In this document: positions 8,466 through 16,800 of the stretch, piece by piece
How positions within the stretch are numbered: position 1 is the stretch's first letter
How the letters are laid out: each line of letters begins with the position of its first letter
Assembly (NCBI GenBank): GCA_017428525.1
Contig: JAFRQQ010000018.1
Coordinates: 78,300-142,299 of the forward strand
Length of the DNA stretch: 64,000 nt
DNA from: Clostridia bacterium
Lineage (GTDB): Bacteria; Bacillota; Clostridia; Oscillospirales; Acutalibacteraceae
Direction of reading: 5' to 3'
The notes under the pieces: generated by a model
The model's input: the letters and a program-made list of their open reading frames with translations, nothing else
The model's database searches: none
What the model was told of the DNA's origin: nothing
Program-made: the position numbers and the translations under genes

Positions 8466-9326
8466 ATGTTTGATCTGACCGATCCCGGCACCGTCCAGGC
8501 GCTGCTGCGCCGCCACGGCTTTCATTTTTCAAAATCACTCGGCCAGAATTTTCTGATCGATCCGGAGGTCTGCCCCGCCATGGCGGCCGCCTGCGGCGCG
8601 GATGCGCACTGCGGCGCGCTGGAAATCGGCGCGGGCGTCGGCGTGCTGACCGCAGAGCTCGCCAGGGTCGCGGGCAAGGTGGTCAGCCTGGAGCTGGACC
8701 GCAAGCTCCTGCCCGTGCTGGAGGAAACGCTCGCCGACTTTGACAACATCGAAATCGTCAACCGGGATATTCTGAAAACAGATCTGCCCGCGCTGATCGC
8801 GGAGCAGTTCGGCGACATGCCGGTCTGTGTCTGCGCGAATCTCCCCTATTATATCACCTCGCCGGTCGTGATGACGCTGCTCGAGAGCGGCGTGCCCTTC
8901 CGCAGCATCACCGTAATGGTGCAGAAGGAGGCGGGCGAGCGCCTGTGCGCCGCCGTGGGCACGCGCGCAGCCGGCGCGGTCACGGTGGCCGTGCAGTATT
9001 ACGCAAACGCCGAGGTGCTTTTTGAGGTCGGACGCGACAGCTTCCTGCCCGCGCCGAAGGTCGACAGCGCCGTCATCCGCCTGACCCCCCGCGAAGCGCC
9101 GCCGGTGCAGGTGGCGGATGAGAGCGCCTTTTTCTCGCTGGTGCACGCCGTCTTCGGTCAGCGCCGCAAAACGGCGGAAAACGCGCTGAGCGCCGGACTC
9201 GGTCTGCCGAAGAGCGCGGTGGCCGCCGCGCTGGCCGCCTGCGGCTTTGCGCCGACCGTGCGCGCAGAAACCATGACGATGGCGGAACTGGCAAAACTGA
9301 GCGATGCACTGCCGAAAAAGCAATAA
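8466..9326 (+). CDS. rsmA: 16S rRNA (adenine1518/1519-N6)-dimethyltransferase RsmA/KsgA
   Basis: A 286-residue KsgA methyltransferase that dimethylates two adjacent adenines near the 3' end of 16S rRNA during 30S maturation. It has SKSLGQNFL (22-30), the SAM-binding EIGAGVG (53-59), the acidic LELDR, and the catalytic NLPY motif at 125-128. The start at 8466 follows AGAGGGA; 12 upstream in-frame codons lack a ribosome site. It diverges from galE. This is the clearest housekeeping gene in the window. Confidence 0.95.
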   Translation: MFDLTDPGTVQALLRRHGFHFSKSLGQNFLIDPEVCPAMAAACGADAHCGALEIGAGVGVLTAELARVAGKVVSLELDRKLLPVLEETLADFDNIEIVNRDILKTDLPALIAEQFGDMPVCVCANLPYYITSPVVMTLLESGVPFRSITVMVQKEAGERLCAAVGTRAAGAVTVAVQYYANAEVLFEVGRDSFLPAPKVDSAVIRLTPREAPPVQVADESAFFSLVHAVFGQRRKTAENALSAGLGLPKSAVAAALAACGFAPTVRAETMTMAELAKLSDALPKKQ

Positions 9327-9352
9327 AAGATGAAGAATTTGTAAAGAAACGC

Positions 9353-9382
9353 TTGACAAGCATCCCGTGGCTGTGGTATCTT
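9353..9382 (+). promoter_or_regulatory. Sigma-A promoter of the lysine-riboswitch transcript
   Basis: TTGACA (9353-9358) and TATCTT (9377-9382) are 18 bases apart, ending ten bases before the riboswitch begins. Confidence 0.75.
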
Positions 9383-9390
9383 CAGTAGGT

Positions 9391-9552
9391 AGATAGAGGC
9401 GCGGCGCGCAAAAGTAGCTCCGGCGGCATCGGGAATCGGGCCGGATGGAAAGGGTTCGCCGCCGAGGTGCATGCCTGCCCGCCCGGGGCGCGCGTGTGCC
9501 GGGCCGCAGCGAAAGACGCTGCGGACTGTCACGGATCTGTGGAGCGCTATCG
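9391..9552 (+). ncRNA. Lysine riboswitch (L-box)
   Basis: The leader carries the conserved L-box elements in order: GATAGAGGCGCG at the 5' side of P1/P2, AAAGTAGCTC, GGAAAGGGTTCGCCGCCGAG (the family's most diagnostic block), ACTGTCAC, and the closing GGAGCGCTATC. GATAG (9392-9396) pairs with CTATC (9547-9551) to form P1. A terminator hairpin begins 27 bases later, so lysine binding should promote premature termination. The regulated gene encodes an NhaC-type carrier, a known L-box target class that probably imports lysine. Confidence 0.92.
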
Positions 9553-9578
9553 AAATCGAACCTGACAGGGTTATTTTT

Positions 9579-9616
9579 TGCTCCGGCATCCGTTGAACGC
9601 CGGAGCATTTTATTTT
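9579..9616 (+). terminator. Riboswitch-controlled terminator
   Basis: A nine-pair stem (TGCTCCGGC at 9579-9587 with GCCGGAGCA at 9599-9607) is followed by TTTTATTTT. It lies between the lysine aptamer and the gene, as expected of the off-state of a transcriptional riboswitch. Confidence 0.88.
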
Positions 9617-9629
9617 AGGAGGAATATCC

Positions 9630-11567
9630 ATGAAAAACAAGAGAAGGCTGGTCGCGCTGCTGACTGCCTGCCTGCTGCTCGTTTCGTTCTGCGCGTTCTC
9701 CGCGCTGGCGGAGCCGGAGGAAGCGGCCATGACGGAAGTCGTCACCGACGTCAATCCCGAAATCGCGCCTGCTGCTGCGCCCGGAAGCGAAACGCCGATG
9801 CTGCTTGCAGCGATGCCGGACGAAGCGGAAAAAGCCGCCGACACGGCGGATGCGGCGGCAGCTGAGGACGTTGCGGTCCTCACCGTCGGCGCGGAAGAAG
9901 AAGCAGAAGAAGCTGCGGCCGACCTGACCGACGCGGATGCTGCGCAGGAATATGTGGACAGCTACGCTGACAACCTCGAGAACGACCCCGACTTTGAGAC
10001 AAATATCCAGACCGCGATCGCTACGGTACGTGAGTCGGTCAAGTCCTATGCGACGGTGCTCTCGCTTCTGCCCGCCATCATCGCCATCCTGCTCGCGCTG
10101 ATCACCAAGGAGGTCTATTCCTCCCTGATCATCGGCATCATCGTCGGCGGCGTCATCTATGCCGGCGCCAACTTCCGCGGCATCATGGTGCATGTGGTGC
10201 AGGACGGCTTCATTGCCAGCGTTGCGGATTCCTACAACATCGGCATCATCATCTTCCTCGTGCTGCTCGGCGCGCTGGTCGCCATGATGAACAAGGCCGG
10301 CGGCTCCGCTGCATTCGGCCGCTGGGCGACCAAGCACATCAAGACCCGCACCGGCGCGCAGCTGGCAACCATCCTGCTCGGCGTGCTGATTTTCGTGGAT
10401 GACTATTTCAACTGCCTGACCGTCGGCTCCGTCATGCGTCCCGTCACAGACGGCCACAAGGTCTCCCGCGCAAAGCTTGCCTACCTGATCGACGCCACGG
10501 CGGCGCCGGTGTGCATCATCGCGCCGATCTCCTCGTGGGCGGCGGCGGTGGCCGGCTTTGCAAAGAGCGCGGGTGAAGCCAACGGCATCCGGCTCTTTAT
10601 CCGCGCGATCCCCTTCAACTTCTATGCGCTGCTCACGATCGTGATGATGATCGTGCTCGCGGTCAGCAAATTCGACTACGGCCCGATGAAAAAGCATGAG
10701 CGCAACGCCATTGACAACAACGACCTCTTCACCACCGGCACCAAACAGGCCGTGGAAAAGATGGAAGTCAACGAAAAAGGCCGCGTAATCGACCTGATCC
10801 TGCCCGTGATCATCCTGATCGCTTCCTGCGTTGTGGGCATGATCTATTCCGGCGGCTTCTTCGGCGGCGACAACGATAAGAATTTCATCGGCGCATTCTC
10901 CGATTCCGACGCTTCCGTCGGTCTCGCGCTCGGCGCGGCGTTCACCATCGTTGTGGTCACGATCTATTTCCTGCTGCGCCGCGTGCTGAAATTCAAGGAT
11001 CTCATGGAATGCCTGCCCGACGGCTTCAAGGCCATGGTGCCCGCGATCATGATCCTTGCCTGCGCATGGACCCTCAAGGCCATGACCGATTCCCTCGGCG
11101 CGAAGATCTTCATCTCCCAGCTGATCGAAGGCACGGCGGGCTCCTTCCAGATGTTCCTGCCGGCGATCATCTTCGCCATCGCGGTCGGTCTCTCCTTCGC
11201 CACCGGCACCTCCTGGGGCACCTTCGGCATCCTGATCCCCATCGTGCTCAGCGTCTTCCAGGCGAATAATCCGCTGACGATCATCGCCATCTCCGCCTGC
11301 ATGGCCGGCGCGGTCTGCGGCGACCACTGCTCCCCGATTTCGGATACGACGATCATGTCCTCCGCCGGCGCGCAGTGCGATCATATCAACCACGTTTCCA
11401 CGCAGCTGCCCTATGCGCTGACCGTGGCGGGCGTTTCGTTCGTGACCTATATCCTCGCGGGCGTGCTTGCCGGCACGGGGCTTGCCGTCATCGCGCTGCC
11501 GGTCGGCATCGTTCTGATGATCGGCACGCTGCTGATCGTCAGAGGCGCAACCGCCAAGAAAGCATAA
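9630..11567 (+). CDS. NhaC-family carrier, probable lysine transporter, with secreted acidic N-terminal extension
   Basis: A 645-residue member of the NhaC antiporter superfamily. The membrane core begins near residue 142 (SLLPAIIAILLALI) and contains the family motifs IFVDDYFNCLTVGSVMRP, LIDATAAPVCIIAPISSW and GDHCSPISDTT. The lysine riboswitch upstream points to lysine uptake rather than only Na+/H+ exchange. What is odd is the N-terminus: a signal-peptide-like segment (residues 1-27, ending SALA) followed by ~110 Ala/Glu/Asp-rich residues before the first core helix. Most NhaC proteins begin directly with the core. If cleaved, the acidic region would lie outside the cell. The ATG follows AGGAGGAATATCC. 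Confidence 0.85.
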   Translation: MKNKRRLVALLTACLLLVSFCAFSALAEPEEAAMTEVVTDVNPEIAPAAAPGSETPMLLAAMPDEAEKAADTADAAAAEDVAVLTVGAEEEAEEAAADLTDADAAQEYVDSYADNLENDPDFETNIQTAIATVRESVKSYATVLSLLPAIIAILLALITKEVYSSLIIGIIVGGVIYAGANFRGIMVHVVQDGFIASVADSYNIGIIIFLVLLGALVAMMNKAGGSAAFGRWATKHIKTRTGAQLATILLGVLIFVDDYFNCLTVGSVMRPVTDGHKVSRAKLAYLIDATAAPVCIIAPISSWAAAVAGFAKSAGEANGIRLFIRAIPFNFYALLTIVMMIVLAVSKFDYGPMKKHERNAIDNNDLFTTGTKQAVEKMEVNEKGRVIDLILPVIILIASCVVGMIYSGGFFGGDNDKNFIGAFSDSDASVGLALGAAFTIVVVTIYFLLRRVLKFKDLMECLPDGFKAMVPAIMILACAWTLKAMTDSLGAKIFISQLIEGTAGSFQMFLPAIIFAIAVGLSFATGTSWGTFGILIPIVLSVFQANNPLTIIAISACMAGAVCGDHCSPISDTTIMSSAGAQCDHINHVSTQLPYALTVAGVSFVTYILAGVLAGTGLAVIALPVGIVLMIGTLLIVRGATAKKA

Positions 11568-11599
11568 AAAACCGTCTGCACGGCGGTTGAATTGAGAAC

Positions 11600-11640
11600 G
11601 CCGCGTTCCTGTTTTCTGCGGGAACGCGGCATATTTTATT
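11600..11640 (+). terminator. Terminator after the NhaC-type gene
   Basis: GCCGCGTTCC (11600-11609) pairs with GGAACGCGGC (11621-11630), followed by ATATTTTATT. Confidence 0.85.
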
Positions 11641-11644
11641 GCTA

Positions 11645-11673
11645 TTGACAGGCTGTGTTTTTTTCGTTATAGT
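11645..11673 (+). promoter_or_regulatory. Sigma-A promoter of the GH92 gene
   Basis: TTGACA (11645-11650) and TATAGT (11668-11673) are separated by 17 bases. A CAGGAGGT ribosome site follows at 11693-11700. Confidence 0.85.
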
Positions 11674-11705
11674 TAAAACAGATTCTATGATTCAGGAGGT
11701 GTCTC

Positions 11706-13763
11706 ATGCAATACTGCGATCTTGTCAATATCCGGCAGGGCACGGCTTCCGTCCACCGCTTTTCCACCGGCAACACGCTGCCGCTCACGCAGCTGCCCTT
11801 CGGCATGGCTTCCTTTGCTCCGCAGACCTGCGAGGACAAACGCTGGTATTATCACCCGTCGCACCGCAGTCTGGAGGGCGTGCGCCTGACGCATCAGCCC
11901 TCGCCGTGGATCGCCGATTACGGCGCTTTCGTGTTTCTGCCGCAGCGCGGCACGCCGGCCTGCGGCGGCGAGGAACGCTGGTCGGGCTTTCGCCCGGAGG
12001 AGGCGACGCTGACGCCTTACCTGCTGCAGCTGGAGCTGCTGCGCGCGCGGGCGGTTTTCGCCCTTTCGCCCACGGAGCGCGGCGCGGTGGGCACGGTGAC
12101 CTTCACGGACGATGCGCCGCGGTATCTCTCCGTGCTGCCGGTCAAGGATCATTACGCCTACCGCTTCGACCCGGCGACGCAGACGCTCTTTGCCTCGACC
12201 GATATGAACTTCGGCGGCGACTGCAAAAACTTCCGCGCCTATCTGGCGCTGCGCTTTGACGGCGACGCCGTAGACGCCGACGGCACGCTCTGCGGGCAGG
12301 AACGCGACAACGCGGAGGATCTGCTGACCTCCGGTCTGGCGGCGGAAGGCGAAATGACCTCGATCCATCTGCGGCTCAGGGAGAGCGAAACGACCTTCCG
12401 CCTGGCCGTTTCCTATATCAGCTTCGCGCAGGCGTTGTGCACGCTGGAAGCGGAGACCGCCGGTCTGACACCGGAGGCCGCCTGCGAAGCGGCGCGGGCG
12501 CGCTGGGAATCCTATCTTTCCCGCGTGCAGATCGAGGCGGCGGATGATCGGCAGCTGCGCACCTTCTACTCCTGCCTCTACCGCGCGTTCCTTTATCCGC
12601 ACAAATGCTATGAATACGACGCAGCCGGCGCGCCGGTCCATTACTGCCCGCATGACGGCAGCGTGCGGCCGGGCGTGCGCTACACGGACAACGGCTTCTG
12701 GGACACCTATCGCACGGTCTACCCCTTCTTTTCGCTCGTCGCGCGGGAGGAACTGAAGGAGATGCTCTGCGCCTTTATCAATGAATATGAAGAAAGCGGC
12801 TGGCTGCCGCGGTGGCTCTCCATCGGCGAGCGCGGCTGCATGCCCAGCACGCTGATCGACGCGGTGATCTGCGACGGCGCGGTCAAGGGTCTGATCGACC
12901 CGCCGACGCTGCGGCGCGCGCTTGCGGGGATGCTCAAGCACGCCACGACCGACCCGCCGCATCCGGATTTCGGGCGCAACGGCGCGGCGGATTACTGCCG
13001 TCTTGGCTATGTGCCCTATGAGAATCAGAACAACAGCGTCAACCTGACGCTCGACGCCGCCTACGGCGACTGGTGCATCGCGGAGATCGCAAAGCTGCTC
13101 GGCGAAACGGCAATCGAAGCAGCGTACCGCAAGCGCGCGAAAAACTACCGCAATCTCTTTGATCCGTCGACCGGATTCATGCGCGCGAAGGATCGCAGCG
13201 GCCGCTTCCGCCCGGATTTCTCGCCCGTGGGCTGGGGCCGGGATTACACGGAGGGCAGCGCCTGGCAGAATTCCTTTGCCGTGCCGCATGATGTGGAAGG
13301 CCTGGCCGCGCTCTACGGCGGCAAGGACGCCTTCCTGCAGAAGATCGACGCCCTGTTTGCCACGCCGCCGATCTATGAAATCGTCGGCTATGACTGCGAG
13401 ATCCACGAGATCACGGAAATGGCGGCGGCCGATTTCGGCCAGTGCGCGATCTCCAACCAGCCGAGCTTCCACCTGCCCTATCTTTACGCCGCGCTCGGCG
13501 AGGTCGAAAAAACCGCGTACTGGGTCGAACGCATCTGCAAGGAGGCGTTTTCCGACGCGGCGGACGGTTTCCCCGGCGACGAGGACAACGGCTCCATGGC
13601 GCTCTGGTATGTCTTCGGCGTGCTGGGTTTTTATCCGTTCTGCCCCGGCAAGCCGGAATTTGTCAAGGGAAAAAAGCAGGTGCGCGCCGCCTCGATCCTC
13701 GGCAAGCCCGTCGACGCCGACGCTTTCCCGGGCAGCACGATCCCCTATGACGCATTGATCTGA
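11706..13763 (+). CDS. Cytosolic GH92-family alpha-mannosidase
   Basis: A 685-residue glycoside hydrolase family 92 protein, a group of Ca2+-dependent exo-alpha-mannosidases. Recognisable blocks are LPFGMASFAPQ near residue 31, YTDNGFWDTYRTVYPF near 322-337, and GDEDNGSMALWYVFGVLGFY near 624-643. There is no signal peptide, so it probably acts on imported manno-oligosaccharides. The protein ends about 40 residues after GFYPFCPG; most GH92 enzymes continue with a longer C-terminal beta-sandwich, so the C-terminus looks short. It has its own promoter and terminator and no transporter beside it. Linkage specificity cannot be deduced. Confidence 0.88.
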   Translation: MQYCDLVNIRQGTASVHRFSTGNTLPLTQLPFGMASFAPQTCEDKRWYYHPSHRSLEGVRLTHQPSPWIADYGAFVFLPQRGTPACGGEERWSGFRPEEATLTPYLLQLELLRARAVFALSPTERGAVGTVTFTDDAPRYLSVLPVKDHYAYRFDPATQTLFASTDMNFGGDCKNFRAYLALRFDGDAVDADGTLCGQERDNAEDLLTSGLAAEGEMTSIHLRLRESETTFRLAVSYISFAQALCTLEAETAGLTPEAACEAARARWESYLSRVQIEAADDRQLRTFYSCLYRAFLYPHKCYEYDAAGAPVHYCPHDGSVRPGVRYTDNGFWDTYRTVYPFFSLVAREELKEMLCAFINEYEESGWLPRWLSIGERGCMPSTLIDAVICDGAVKGLIDPPTLRRALAGMLKHATTDPPHPDFGRNGAADYCRLGYVPYENQNNSVNLTLDAAYGDWCIAEIAKLLGETAIEAAYRKRAKNYRNLFDPSTGFMRAKDRSGRFRPDFSPVGWGRDYTEGSAWQNSFAVPHDVEGLAALYGGKDAFLQKIDALFATPPIYEIVGYDCEIHEITEMAAADFGQCAISNQPSFHLPYLYAALGEVEKTAYWVERICKEAFSDAADGFPGDEDNGSMALWYVFGVLGFYPFCPGKPEFVKGKKQVRAASILGKPVDADAFPGSTIPYDALI

Positions 13764-13775
13764 CAATAACAAGAT

Positions 13776-13818
13776 TGCCCCCGGCTGCAGATTGCGCAGT
13801 CGGGGGCATTGCTGTTTT
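13776..13818. terminator. Terminator between convergent genes
   Basis: TGCCCCCG (13776-13783) pairs with CGGGGGCA (13801-13808), with extra pairing inside the loop, then TTGCTGTTTT. It serves the GH92 gene and may also stop the opposing transcript. Confidence 0.8.
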
Positions 13819-13827
13819 CAGTGGGGT

Positions 13828-16800
13828 TTACTTTTTGAGAAACGCCAGGCGCAGCGATTCAAAGAAGCGATTGAAGATCTGCTCAAGCAGGGCCTGGATT
13901 GTGATCATCCGGCGGCTGCTGCCGGCGGCGGGCTGCGGGGTCTGCGACGCGGTCGGCGCATCCGGCGTCACCGTCTGCGCGCTTTCCTGCCGCATCACAG
14001 CCGAGGCCGTGACCAGATCCTGCGGCGCGAAGCTGAAGCTCAGCATGCGTCCGCCGGCCGGTACCGCGGCCGCATAGGACCATTTCAGCTGGGTGATCGA
14101 GATCACGCCGGAGCCCGTATTCCGGATGATGATCGGGCTGGTCGTCGTTTTGACGCCGTCTGAATCCTTCCAGTTGCCGCTCATAACGGAGGAGATATCC
14201 CGGTACAGCTCCGTCGTGCCTTTCACTTCCAGCGCCTTGCTGCCGTTGCCGTACACCGTCGCTTCGCCGGTCGTGCCCGACGCCATGCGCAGGCCGACGC
14301 TCACCTTTGCGGGCGCCGTTGCCGACGACGTGGTCAGGTGGAAGGCGATCGCCTGGCCGGGATTGAGATAGACCTCATTTTTCGGGCCGACGTCCTGATA
14401 ATCCGCCGGCGTGCATTCGGCGTTGCCCGTTTCGAGCAGGACGACGCCGGCCGTGCCGTTGCCGTTCGTATCGCCGAAGGAAGATTTCAGCAGGTCGCGC
14501 ACGCGCTGATAGCCGGCGTTCAGCTCATCGTCCGCCGCGTAGGCGTCATAGGCTGCGCCGCTGATGCTGCTCGGATCGATCGGATCATAGACGCGCACGG
14601 CGTCCACATAGAATTTATAGCTGCTGCCGCCGGTCATGTTCTGCCGTGCGGACCAGCGCGGCTCGACGACGACCTTGTAGGTGCCGTAGCCGGTTGTGCT
14701 GTGCCAGCTGATCACGGGCACCTGATAGACGCCGTTGACCTCGCTGCTGCCGGCGACCCAACCGTAGGCATAGCCTTCGTTTGTCGGCGTTGTGGTGCCG
14801 CGTTGTTCGCCTTCGATGAAGAACGTGCCGCTGCCGGTCTCGCTCGTGTAGTAGATCGGCGTGCCGCTGCTGTCGAGCGATACCTTGCCGTCCTTGAGAT
14901 AGAGCCGGCCGTATTTGTAACCGAAATAGGTGTTGATCAGGGTGGATTCGACGTTGGTTTCCTGCCCGTTTTCGATCTTATAAACGTCCACGAACGCAAG
15001 GCCGGACTGGTTATTCGTCACGGAATAGAAGTCGAAGCCCGTGCCCGAGAAGGTGAAGGTCGCAGTTGCGCCGCCCTTGTTGGCTGCGCTGACCTCGACG
15101 TATTTCGCGTGGCCGAGGGAGTAGGTCGCTTCGCTCGTCGTGTCGTAAGCGTCGTCGAAGCCGTAAACCGGGGACTCCTCATCGCCCGGACGCGTGCCGT
15201 CCTGGAACATACCGGTGAAGTCGGCGCCTGCGTCCTTCCAGGTCAGGCTGCTGTCCTGAGCGACAGCGAAGGAGAAGAAGGACTCCTCATAATAGACGTT
15301 GTTCGCCGGGATGACTGTGACGTTCGCGGTGTAATCCGCGTTGTTGTAGGTCGCGGTATAGGTGAAGGTCACCGCTTCATTCAATACAGCCGTCGGGGTG
15401 AAGGTGACGGCGTTGCCGTTTTTGACCGCCGTGTAGCCCGCGCCGCTCGCCGACACGCTCTTGAGCGTTGCGCCGGGAAGGTCGTTGTCGATGACGTTCA
15501 GCTGGACCGGCAGACCGTAGTCGAGGACGTAGGAATCGTCCTTGGCGGGGCGCTCCCATTTCGCATAGAGCGTGATATCGGCTGACGGGGTGTAGCTCGC
15601 ACCCGCCGCGCCGACCAGTGTGGTGCATGCAGAATCCGCATACCATCCCTCGAGGACATGGTTGGCATAGGTCGGCGACGGCAGTGTGACGCTGCCGGGC
15701 GTCCACTGCGCGCGCATCTGATAGATCGCACCACGGGTCGAACAGAGATTGTTGACACTCTGTCCATCCGTATAGCTGACCGATCCGGTCTCCTTCCAGA
15801 ATTCAATGTTTTTGACTGTGGCGCTGTTGCCGCCGAACACGCGGAAGAGCACGTATTTCTCAACATTCGCGTTACCGTTGTTTGACAGGGTCCAGGTGAC
15901 GGTAAAATGCTGATAGCTGCCGGTGAGCGCGTGAGTGATATTGCCGTCGGTGCTGGTTGAGGATTCGCCGGCACCGTTGACAGCGGAAGCAATCTGCAAA
16001 TAGTTGGTTGTGCCGTAGAAGTAGTTGGTCAACCGGCCGGTGCCCTTGGCGTCGAATTCCAGATGGAAGACTTCGCCCGCGGCGAAGGGCGGCGCGATCG
16101 TATACTGCTTGATCTCCTGATAATCATGGTTGTTATTGGGATCGCCGTTCGTGTGATCCTTGGAGTATTCGGTACCGAAATCGCTGATCAGGCGCGGAGA
16201 GCCGAGCCATCCGGCAAAATTGTCATATACCGTATCAGTCGTATCCGCCGCACCGTTATTATTCTGATAGGTCACAGTGTAGGAGGATTTCGTGAAAGCG
16301 TTGACCGTCAGATTCTGCGCCGTGCCGTAGTTGAAAGTCTGATTGCTCATCGAGCCATCCGTCGCACCGTTGCCGTCAAAAGCGACCTGATAAGTAATCG
16401 GCTTCCATTTTGCCTTCAGCGTTGCCGCAGACTGACCGAAGGTGAAGGTTGTGGCGGTAAAGGTCTTGTAGCCTTCGCTGTCGGTCGTGGCGCTTTCGGT
16501 GTAAGTGCTGTCCGTGCCGACGGTGTGTGTCCAGCCGTCGAAAATATAGCCCGTGCGGGTCGGCTGCACAAGATTCCAGACAGTTTTATAGGAACCGGTG
16601 ATGGTGGAATTCGCCGTGCTGCCGTTCCAGGAGCCGCCGTTCGGGTTGACCGTCACCGTAACGTCGTTGCCTTGATAGTAAAAGGTGCGGCGGTGCTCGC
16701 CGTTGGTAATCTGTGTCTGCGTGATATGTTTGTAAACCACATCCGCATCCGTGTTGATCAAGCCCAGTCCCGTCGCAGGGTTTGCATTGGTGAAGGTGAA

